Notes: generated from the sequence alone by a model not told the origin. Positions 1-5,935 are shown, counted from the stretch's first letter. The stretch is 6,265 bases of DNA from Treponema sp. (GCA_031255815.1 JAIRRU010000267.1:1-6265), one strand, 5' to 3'. A program made the numbers and translations.

Positions 1-34
1 GTTTCCAAAAATCGTCTTTTGCCCGGCCGCTCTT

Positions 35-844
35 TCACCGTTCCCGGATACGGTATACCCCGTCATTTTCCGCCACCAGTAATTCTTTCCCCAGCGCTTC
101 AAGTACCTTGTAGATATCCTTTTCCTCCATGCCGCTTCTTTCCTGGAGCTGCCGCAGATTCGCCGGCCCCCGGGTAACAAGAACCCTTATTACCGTTCCC
201 CGGTGCTGCCGGAAGGAGCCCGCAAAGGGGCTTTGTTTGGCATAATGGGCGCTCCGCCGGTTCGGGTTTACCGTAAGCTTTTTCAAAGCCACACCGTAAT
301 CCATCAGGGCCCAGTACCACTTGCGGGGGTTCTCCCTATCCATATGCTCCGCTATTAGGGGCAAAATCTCCCGGTCGTTTACGCCGGTTCTGTCTTTGAA
401 AAAGAAGTGAAGAAAAGCCGCGCGGATATTGGTTTCGATAAATACCGAGGGGTGGTTGTAGGCAAAACAGGGTATGGCCCCCGCGGTGTAGGGGCCGATA
501 CCGGGCAGGGCTATTAGTTGTTTGGGATTGTCCGGCACATCGCCTTCATATTCCTTGGTGATTCTCCGGGCGCAATCCTTTAAATAGTAACAGCGGCGGT
601 TGTACCCGAGCCCGTTCCATTCTCTCAGGGCTTCCTCCAGGGACGCTTTGGCAAGAGAAGGGGGATCGGGCCATTTTTTCATGAAACGGCTCCAGTAAAC
701 AGTTACCCGATCCGTCTGGGTTTGCTGCAGCATAAACTCCGACACCATTATCCCCCAGGGATCGATCTTTTCCCTCCAGGGGAAGCGGCGGCCCTTCCTT
801 TCGTAGTGCGAATAGATTGCCGAGCGGAATTCGTCTTTATCCAT
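35..844 (-). CDS. mutY: MutY-like HhH-GPD DNA glycosylase lacking the iron-sulfur cluster
   Basis: Probable base-excision-repair glycosylase, 269 residues, of the HhH-GPD superfamily and nearest to adenine glycosylase MutY. Visible motifs are FPWR (21-24), SEFMLQQTQ (35-43) with Glu36 at the catalytic Glu site of MutY, NGLGY (77-81), and a helix-hairpin-helix LPGIGPYTAGAI (113-124). The second catalytic position, normally Asp in a 'DGNV' context, is Glu137 in FIETNIR. The four cysteines that bind a [4Fe-4S] cluster in E. coli MutY are absent: no Cys follows residue 126, and the region reads NPNRRSAHYAKQS (193-205). The C-terminal NUDIX-like 8-oxoG domain is also missing, and residues about 215-269 look like a small winged helix. 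It is therefore shorter than typical MutY (about 350). The start ATG overlaps the CMP kinase stop by one base (TGATG), and a GAGGA lies about 13 bases upstream. Superfamily membership is secure; A:8-oxoG specificity is inferred. The alternative is a related glycosylase with different substrates. Confidence 0.88.
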   Translation of the reverse strand: MDKDEFRSAIYSHYERKGRRFPWREKIDPWGIMVSEFMLQQTQTDRVTVYWSRFMKKWPDPPSLAKASLEEALREWNGLGYNRRCYYLKDCARRITKEYEGDVPDNPKQLIALPGIGPYTAGAIPCFAYNHPSVFIETNIRAAFLHFFFKDRTGVNDREILPLIAEHMDRENPRKWYWALMDYGVALKKLTVNPNRRSAHYAKQSPFAGSFRQHRGTVIRVLVTRGPANLRQLQERSGMEEKDIYKVLEALGKELLVAENDGVYRIRER

Positions 845-1395
845 CAGAGTATTTTCTTCCTCGCTTCGTCCGCAATCAGCTGCGCTATTTGTTCCGCGTT
901 AATTTCGTCCGTATCAATAATAAGATCCGCAAATTCGTAGAGGTCGTTGTCTATGTTATAGATCCGCAGATACCGTTCCCGATCCTGCCGATCCCTTTCG
1001 GCGGTAAAGGCGGCGACCGCTTCAAAGCTGCCCCCTTCCCGCTTTACAATGCGGGCCGTTCTGGTTTCCGGCCTCGCCCGAAGGTAGACTTTAAGATCCG
1101 CTTCCGGGAGTATCCATATAGCAAGCCGGGAACCCAATACGCAGCCTCCCTTTTCCCGGGCGATGAGGGCCTGGCGGCTGTCCACTTCCCGATCCCAGGA
1201 ATCGTCCGTTGCGGCAAGTTTCATTACTTCCGCAAGGCTTAAGCCTTTTTCTTCCGCGAGAGTTCTAAAGGTAAAATTGATAAACCGCAGATTCAGTTTT
1301 CCGGCTGCCAGCCGGCTCACGGTGGTGTTTCCGCAACCGCTTTTTCCCGATACGGCAACCCTGATGTCCCGCTCTTCAACGTTTCTATTCAACAT
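844..1395 (-). CDS. cmk: Cytidylate kinase, short archaeal-type, with altered P-loop
   Basis: Predicted cytosolic CMP/dCMP kinase (CMP + ATP to CDP + ADP), 183 residues. It resembles the short 'type 2' Cmk found in archaea and some bacteria rather than the longer E. coli enzyme. Seen in order: beta strand and P-loop SGKSGCGNTT (16-25); NMP-binding segment around FRTLAEEKGLS (43-53); VLGSRLAIWILPEADLKVYL (86-105), typical of this family; a LID-like Arg-rich segment ARIVKRE (114-120); and the ERDRQDRERY / IYNID stretch (133-149). The oddity is Asn23, which replaces the phosphate-binding Lys of Walker A (GxxxxGK[ST]); a Lys is instead present at residue 18. The start ATG lies inside the 3' end of yicC (11-base overlap), with GGGAG 10 bases upstream. 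Guanylate kinase, the usual neighbour of yicC, is excluded by the motifs. The family call is good; catalytic activity is assumed because the rest of the fold is intact. Confidence 0.88.
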   Translation of the reverse strand: MLNRNVEERDIRVAVSGKSGCGNTTVSRLAAGKLNLRFINFTFRTLAEEKGLSLAEVMKLAATDDSWDREVDSRQALIAREKGGCVLGSRLAIWILPEADLKVYLRARPETRTARIVKREGGSFEAVAAFTAERDRQDRERYLRIYNIDNDLYEFADLIIDTDEINAEQIAQLIADEARKKIL

Positions 1396-2251
1396 TCCGT
1401 AACTGCTCCCGTATATTTTCCAGGGCGTTTTTCATGTCCACAACCGCCCGGCTTATCTCAAGGACAGGGCTTTTTGATCCGATGGTGTTTATCTCCCGGT
1501 TTATCTCCTGGCAGAGAAAATCAAGCTTTTTCCCCGGGCTCTGATTCCGCCCGGTCTCCGCCCTGAATTCGGCAAAGTGGGCGGAAAGCCGCGACACTTC
1601 TTCCGAAATAGTGTACTTCATCAAAAGTACCGCCGTTTCCGCGAGAATCCGGTTTTCGTCGATCCGGTCTCCCAGGACTTCGGCGAAACGGGCCCGCAGG
1701 TTTGTTTTGATGGTCTCATCCGCCCGGGGGGCGAAAGAGGCGACGGTTTTAAGCGACGATTCGAGGATCCCCAGGTGGGACAGTATGTCTTCTTCGGTAT
1801 GCTTCCCCTCCCGCGCCCGTTCCAGGTCAAAATCATCCAGCGCCGCCTTCAGAACCGGTTCTATCCGGCCCCAGTAACGATCCGCGTCCCTTTCCTTTTC
1901 CGCTTCCAGCACCCCTTCGCAGGCAAGGATCATCGACAGGCTTGGCTTCTCGGCGCTGCGCAGGGTTTCCGCCAGATTCCTGATAGCCTTATCGTAAGCG
2001 GCGGCGGCTTCGCGGTTCAATAAAACTTTTACCGGCGCGTCAAGATCCCTGAGGCGGAGGCTGAGCTCCACTTTGCCCCGGGCGCAGCGCCGGGCTACCT
2101 GTTCCCGTATGCCCGGCTCCAGAACCAAAAGACGGGGGGCCGTGTTAACGTATATCTCCAAAAAACGGCTGTTGTAGGAACGGATCTCCACCGACAGGGA
2201 GCAGCCGGCTTCCTGCAGCTCCCGGTACGCATAAGCGGTCATGCTTTTCAT
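1385..2251 (-). CDS. yicC: YicC family endoribonuclease
   Basis: YicC-family protein of 288 residues, a normal length for the family (about 290). E. coli YicC is a cytosolic endoribonuclease implicated in RNA turnover. The N-terminal domain opens with MKSMTAYAY, where most members read SMTGFGR. It continues with EIRSYNSRFLEI (22-33) and LEPGIREQVARRCARGKVEL (44-63), matching the family 'RS.N.R.L' and 'RGK' motifs. The C-terminal DUF1732 domain is clear: GKKLDFLCQEINREINTIGS (240-259) followed by EISRAVVDMK and ENIREQLRNVE at the end. Its ATG overlaps the murC stop as ATGA (positions 2251-2248), with AAAGGG about 8 bases upstream, so the two are probably translationally coupled. In many bacteria yicC precedes guanylate kinase (gmk); here the next gene is a CMP kinase. 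RNA targets cannot be read from sequence. Confidence 0.93.
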   Translation of the reverse strand: MKSMTAYAYRELQEAGCSLSVEIRSYNSRFLEIYVNTAPRLLVLEPGIREQVARRCARGKVELSLRLRDLDAPVKVLLNREAAAAYDKAIRNLAETLRSAEKPSLSMILACEGVLEAEKERDADRYWGRIEPVLKAALDDFDLERAREGKHTEEDILSHLGILESSLKTVASFAPRADETIKTNLRARFAEVLGDRIDENRILAETAVLLMKYTISEEVSRLSAHFAEFRAETGRNQSPGKKLDFLCQEINREINTIGSKSPVLEISRAVVDMKNALENIREQLRNVE

Positions 2252-3690
2252 GAATTTTGCCCTTTGTAGTAATCATAGAGGGATCTGCCAAGCTTCCAGT
2301 TGTCCCCGGCGCCCATCGTAACAAAAACATCCCCCGGCTTCAGCAGCTTCTTGAGCGTTTCCCCGGCCTCAAGCGGTTCGTCAGTATAAAAAACGCGATC
2401 CTTTACGGCCCCGATCTTTTCGAAAAGCGTCCGCCCTGTTACGCCGCCTTTGTACTCCTCCCTGGCCGATCCGTATATCTTATGCAGAATAACTACATCG
2501 GCCCTTTCAAACGAAGCGGCAAATTCTTCAAGCAACGACGCAGTCCGGGTGTAAGTATGGGACATAAAACTTACCACGAACCGCCTTTCGGGATAAAAGG
2601 CTCTGAGGCCTTCCAGGGTCGTGGCGATGGCGGTAGGGTGATGCCCGTAGTCGTCTATAAAAAGGATCCCCCCCTCCTCGCCAAGGATCTCGGATCGCCG
2701 TTTTGAACCCCGGAACTCTTCCAGTTCCTTTCTGACGAGCTCCCGCCTCCCGCCGGTCCAGCCGTCCTCCCCGAATTCCTTGCGTACCAGTAACGAGGTA
2801 AGCGCCAGGGCCGCGGCGGCGTTTAGGGCCTCGTGCCGGCCGGGAACCCGCAGCGTCAGTTCCCCGGGAAAACCGCTTATCCGCAGAGAAGCCCGTTCCC
2901 GCCCTACCGTGTAGGAAAGGATCCGAAAGCATCCCGGGGCGCTGAAGCCGTAGGGAACCATCCTGATGCCCCGGTTTTCCTTTTCCAGTATCGAAACGAC
3001 CTCTGAGGCGCCCGGATCGTCGGCGCAGTAGATCAGTTCCCCTCCGGCGGGGAGGAGCCGGCAGTATTCAAGAAACGCGTCTCTGATAGATTCGTAAGTG
3101 GGGTAATAATCCTGGTGGTCGCTTTCCACCGCGGTAAGGATGATCCGCCGGGGGCGGAACGAAAGAAAATGCCGCCGGTATTCGCAGGTTTCGGCGACAA
3201 AGTATTTGTTCCCCGTAACAAGGGTGGAACGGCCTTTAAAGCCGGCGCTTCCGGCCAGGATCTGGGCGGGAAGCCCCGCGGCCCTGATGAGGTTTCCGGC
3301 CATGACGGTGGTGGTGGTCTTCCCGTGAACCCCCGCTATTCCGGCAGAGTCGAAATTCCGGGAATAGTAACCCAAAGCGTCCGGATATTTGAGAATGGGC
3401 AGCCCTTGGCGCTGTGCCTCCGCCATTTCCGGATTGGTGTCGAAAGAATAGGCGGCTGAATAAATAACCAGATCGAAAGTTTTATTGATGTGCTCTTCTT
3501 TAAAGGATTCGAAATAAGGTATACCCAGTTCCCGCAGGATAGAATCGGTATAAAACACCTCGTCCCGGTCGGAACCGCTGACTTCAACGCCCGTATTACG
3601 CAGCAGTTCCGCCAGGGCGCACATGCCGGTTCCCTTAATTCCGATAAAATAAACTTTGGAGCCCGGAACCAGGGCTTTTTCAAAATCCAT
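2248..3690 (-). CDS. murC: UDP-N-acetylmuramate--L-alanine ligase (MurC)
   Basis: Cytosolic ATP-dependent ligase that adds L-Ala to UDP-MurNAc, the first amino acid of the peptidoglycan stem. Counted from the ATG at 3690 it has 480 residues (family about 450-490). N-terminal Rossmann domain: FIGIKGTGMCALAELL (15-30) and SGSD (38-41). Central ATPase domain: P-loop GVHGKTTTT (120-128), AETCEYRRHFLSF (166-178), and VESDHQDYYPTYESI (188-202) with the conserved Asp-His. C-terminal Mur domain: PGRHEALNAAAAL (283-295), DDYGHHPTAI (346-355), SHTYTRT (377-383) and TMGAGDNWKLG (458-468). 'IKGTGM' and 'ETCEY' differ from E. coli MurC and suggest the clostridial/spirochaetal branch. The frame stays open to 3819, but that would run through the divergent promoter into folC, and homology begins near residue 11 of the 480. 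The 3690 start has no good Shine-Dalgarno, consistent with a leaderless mRNA. The tripeptide ligase Mpl is a less likely alternative. Confidence 0.92.
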   Translation of the reverse strand: MDFEKALVPGSKVYFIGIKGTGMCALAELLRNTGVEVSGSDRDEVFYTDSILRELGIPYFESFKEEHINKTFDLVIYSAAYSFDTNPEMAEAQRQGLPILKYPDALGYYSRNFDSAGIAGVHGKTTTTVMAGNLIRAAGLPAQILAGSAGFKGRSTLVTGNKYFVAETCEYRRHFLSFRPRRIILTAVESDHQDYYPTYESIRDAFLEYCRLLPAGGELIYCADDPGASEVVSILEKENRGIRMVPYGFSAPGCFRILSYTVGRERASLRISGFPGELTLRVPGRHEALNAAAALALTSLLVRKEFGEDGWTGGRRELVRKELEEFRGSKRRSEILGEEGGILFIDDYGHHPTAIATTLEGLRAFYPERRFVVSFMSHTYTRTASLLEEFAASFERADVVILHKIYGSAREEYKGGVTGRTLFEKIGAVKDRVFYTDEPLEAGETLKKLLKPGDVFVTMGAGDNWKLGRSLYDYYKGQNS

Positions 3691-3695
3691 AAGGC

Positions 3696-3725
3696 ATAAT
3701 ACCCTGGGGGACTCCCCTTTTGCAA
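3696..3725 (-). promoter_or_regulatory. Predicted sigma70-type promoter for murC operon
   Basis: On the minus strand TTGCAA (3725-3720, 4 of 6 to the TTGACA consensus) is followed after 18 bases by TATTAT (3701-3696, 5 of 6 to TATAAT). Only five bases (GCCTT) then separate the -10 box from the murC ATG at 3690. A start site 6-7 bases downstream of the -10 would fall on or beside the A of that ATG, giving a leaderless transcript. This is a pattern-match prediction only. It is supported by its position in the short divergent gap and by the lack of a ribosome binding site. Confidence 0.5.
3707..3717. promoter_or_regulatory. Odd-length palindrome in murC promoter spacer (possible operator)
   Basis: GGGGACTCCCC is a perfect inverted repeat of 5-base arms around one central C. 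It lies almost exactly in the middle of the 18-base spacer (3702-3719) between the predicted -35 and -10 boxes of the murC promoter. A protein bound there would block polymerase. No second copy was noticed in the window, and short GC-rich palindromes arise by chance, so operator function is only a suggestion. Confidence 0.2.
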
Positions 3726-3746
3726 CATCCCGGTTTTGTTTAGAAT
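3720..3746 (+). promoter_or_regulatory. Predicted promoter for folC
   Basis: TTGCAA (3720-3725) is followed after 15 bases by TAGAAT (3741-3746, 5 of 6 to TATAAT); reading the -35 one base earlier as TTTGCA gives 16. The -35 spacing is short, so the -10 element is the stronger half. The folC ATG begins eight bases after the -10, so the predicted start site (about 3753) leaves almost no leader and no room for a Shine-Dalgarno. TTGCAA is its own reverse complement and can serve the divergent murC promoter as well. Confidence 0.4.
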
Positions 3747-3754
3747 ACCAGCCT

Positions 3755-5158
3755 ATGGAAAGTCCGGTCGTTATACAGAGTTCCGCCGATGTTTTCGCGT
3801 GGATTGGGGGCTTCATCAATATGGGGCGCGGGCAGAGTTACCGGAGTTTCCGGCTGGATCGTATGCGGATTCTCAGCAGGCTTGCGGATTATCCGGAGAG
3901 ATGCGCCCCGCTGGTTCATGTGGCCGGTTCCAAGGGGAAGGGTTCGGTTACCGGGATGATCGCCGCGATGCTTGAGGCGGAAGGGCTAAAGGCGGCCCGT
4001 TACACTTCCCCCGACGTAATGGAAAAACGGGAACGGATCAGCCGGGGGAATACTTTTTTTGATGAATCCGTTTATATCGAGGCGGGCAGGGAACTGGTCT
4101 CGGTAGTGGAAAAGCTGCGTTCCCTCTCCGGCCCCGAGGCGGGGCTTTTCGATCCTTCCCGGGAAGAGGGGGAAGAGCCGACCTTTTTTGAGCTGATGAG
4201 CCTCTACTTCTTTCTCTGCGCGCGGGCGGGCTGCTGCGACGCCATGGTTGTGGAGACCGGCATGGGGGGAAGGCTCGACGCCACCAACATTGTGGAGCCC
4301 CTAGCGTCGGTTATCACCCTGATAGAGATAGAGCACGCCGAATACCTGGGGAATACGCTGGCGGCTATAGCGGGCGAGAAAGCGGGAATTATCAAAACCG
4401 GCAAGCCCCTGATCCTGGCCGCCCAGGAAGACGAGGCCCTGGGGGTGTTCCGCAGAGAGGCGGCGGGGAAGAATTCGCCGCTGCTCTACTTTCCCGAGAC
4501 CGTCAGTATCGGTGATGTCAGGGTGAGCAGGCGGGGTACCGGCTTTACCCTGAACTTTCTTACCGAAGCTTTCTTCCCCCGCCCCCTGCGGCTTTTCCTC
4601 CCCATACCCGGCGCGGTACAGACCGGAAACGCGGGGCTGGCCCTGCTTGCCGCAAAAACCGCCTTTCCCCGCCTGGGGGAAGACGCGGTGCGCAGGGGGC
4701 TTGAGGGGTTCAGGCTACCCGCCCGCTTTGAAAGGATCCTGGACGAACCCGAGCTGGTCATAGACGGGGCCCATACCCGGAAAAGCATGGAGCAATGCGC
4801 GGATACCTTCTGTTCCCTCTACGGCGAGGGGGGGATCCTGGTGTTCGGCTGCGCCGCGGGTAAAGATGTCCAGGCCATGACGGAAACCCTGGTTCGCCGT
4901 TTTTCGCGGATCATCGTTACTACCCCGGGAACCTTCAAGAAAAGCAATCCCGATGATGTTTACGCCGTTTTCAAGTCCAAGGCCGGAAAGGAAACAGAGA
5001 TACTGTTGATAAAGGAAACCCGGGCGGGTATAGAGAAGGCCCTGGCCCTGGGAAGGGAACTGAGGCTGCCCGTTTTGGGCGCCGGATCCTTTTACCTTGC
5101 CGCGGAGATCCGCCAATATATATGCCGCCTGGGCCTCTTTCAAAACCGTCTATTCTGA
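3755..5158 (+). CDS. folC: Folylpolyglutamate / dihydrofolate synthase (FolC)
   Basis: Cytosolic Mur-ligase-superfamily enzyme of 467 residues. It adds L-glutamate to folates (FPGS) and in many bacteria also makes dihydrofolate from dihydropteroate (DHFS); sequence alone does not decide between one and both. Motifs in order: INMGRGQSYRSFRLDRMRIL (21-40), typical FolC N-terminus; P-loop HVAGSKGKGSV (55-65), where most relatives have GTNGKGS; YTSPD (83-87), usually TSPH; PTFFELMSLYFF (142-153); ETGMGGRLDATN (167-178); IEIEHAEYLGNTLAAIAGEK (190-209), with the metal-site His; GIIKTGKP (211-218); C-domain DGAHTRKS (337-344), usually DGAHN; LVFGCAAGKDVQAM (362-375); and terminal GAGSFYLAAEIR (442-453). 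The frame is open from 3656, but family homology begins after 3755 and an earlier start would overlap murC. No Shine-Dalgarno precedes the ATG. It is divergent from murC and overlaps the next gene tail to tail by nine bases. Confidence 0.93.
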   Translation: MESPVVIQSSADVFAWIGGFINMGRGQSYRSFRLDRMRILSRLADYPERCAPLVHVAGSKGKGSVTGMIAAMLEAEGLKAARYTSPDVMEKRERISRGNTFFDESVYIEAGRELVSVVEKLRSLSGPEAGLFDPSREEGEEPTFFELMSLYFFLCARAGCCDAMVVETGMGGRLDATNIVEPLASVITLIEIEHAEYLGNTLAAIAGEKAGIIKTGKPLILAAQEDEALGVFRREAAGKNSPLLYFPETVSIGDVRVSRRGTGFTLNFLTEAFFPRPLRLFLPIPGAVQTGNAGLALLAAKTAFPRLGEDAVRRGLEGFRLPARFERILDEPELVIDGAHTRKSMEQCADTFCSLYGEGGILVFGCAAGKDVQAMTETLVRRFSRIIVTTPGTFKKSNPDDVYAVFKSKAGKETEILLIKETRAGIEKALALGRELRLPVLGAGSFYLAAEIRQYICRLGLFQNRLF

Positions 5159-5935
5159 AGCGGGGTAGCCCGGCAGGGAGTATTCCCGTTCCGTCCCGGT
5201 CTGGGGATCCGAAAAGCGCAGGAGCCGGGAGCGCAGCGCAAAGGGCCGTCCCGATTCCGCGGGCCGTTCCGGCGCGCCGTAGAGGGTATCCCGCCTGAGG
5301 GGAAAGCCGATCCAGGAAAGATGACAGCGGATCTGGTGGCGGAATCCCCGTCTCAGCCGCAGATCGAAGCGGGCTTCCCCTTCCCGCTGTTCCCATGCGA
5401 GCACCTCTGTGGTATAGGGCCTTCCCTGATCCCCGGCGGCCTCCCGGCGTCCGGGCAGGCGGGAACATTCCGCCGGGCGGACTGCCTTTCTGCCCGGCCC
5501 CCAGGGCCGGAAAAAACTCCGGATAAAAAACGAATCCCCGGGGAGTTCCCCGAAAGGGGGCGGCGGAAAACCGGGCGCCGGGCTTCCCGCCGTTTTCCCC
5601 TCCGTAAGCGCGCTGTACTCCTTTACCATAAGCCCTTGCCGCTGTTCCAGAAGCAGGGTGTCCAGGGCGGCCTGGTTTTTCCCCACAAGAACAAGCCCCT
5701 CGGTTTCATAATCAAGCCGGTGTATCAGCCCCCCTTCGGCAGGCTTCATACCCTTGAGTTCCAGCACCGGGGGGTATATACGGGCGTACCAGCCAAGCAG
5801 CGTGGCGGCCCCCGAGGGGCCCAGGGGCGCCGAGTGCATGAACGGGGGCTTATAGATAACCGCGAAATCCCCGGTTTCAGCGACTACCGCCGGAGAAGGG
5901 CTCCAGGGCCCGTCGCGCCAGGGCGGATCATTCAT
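5150..5935 (-). CDS. RluA-family pseudouridine synthase, divergent
   Basis: Predicted RNA pseudouridine synthase (uridine to pseudouridine in rRNA or tRNA) of 261 residues, catalytic domain only, with no N-terminal S4 domain. The start of the fold is AVIYKPPFMHSAP (25-37), like the family 'vvnKP.gl..h'. The catalytic motif is HRLDYETEGLVLVGKN (72-87) with nucleophile Asp75. MVKEYSALTEG (103-113) matches 'v.K.Y.Alv.G'. The C-terminal motif is GFRHQIRCHLSWIGFPL (197-213) then DTLYG (216-220), where canonical members read GRTHQIRvHL...GDplYG, so two conserved residues differ. A Pro-rich stretch (119-131) sits in a variable loop. The start ATG is in the same frame as, and 45 bases after, the stop of the upstream RluA-type gene; no clear ribosome binding site is visible, so coupling by reinitiation is possible. 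The 3' end overlaps folC by nine bases. The target uridine cannot be predicted. Confidence 0.88.
   Translation of the reverse strand: MNDPPWRDGPWSPSPAVVAETGDFAVIYKPPFMHSAPLGPSGAATLLGWYARIYPPVLELKGMKPAEGGLIHRLDYETEGLVLVGKNQAALDTLLLEQRQGLMVKEYSALTEGKTAGSPAPGFPPPPFGELPGDSFFIRSFFRPWGPGRKAVRPAECSRLPGRREAAGDQGRPYTTEVLAWEQREGEARFDLRLRRGFRHQIRCHLSWIGFPLRRDTLYGAPERPAESGRPFALRSRLLRFSDPQTGTEREYSLPGYPASE

Noticed and set aside
1..34. Terminator or next gene after the mutY-like stop
   Set aside because: The GC-rich GCCCGGCCGC segment does not form a good stem followed by a T run on the minus strand. No ATG or GTG start is visible in the remaining bases.
817..1242. Plus-strand reading frame opposite the CMP kinase
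   Set aside because: No family resemblance. It is antisense to a gene with clear motifs and is explained by the GC-rich third positions of the real gene.
3656..3754. Longer FolC starting at 3656
   Set aside because: It would overlap the start of murC. The added residues do not look like FolC, and the family N-terminus fits the ATG at 3755.
3691..3819. Longer MurC starting at 3819 (43 extra residues)
   Set aside because: The extension crosses the divergent promoter region and enters folC. It shows no MurC-like residues, and homology begins just after the ATG at 3690.
4971..5468. Minus-strand reading frame spanning the folC/rluA junction
   Set aside because: Low-complexity Pro/Arg/Gly translation with no motif. 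It overlaps two well-supported genes.
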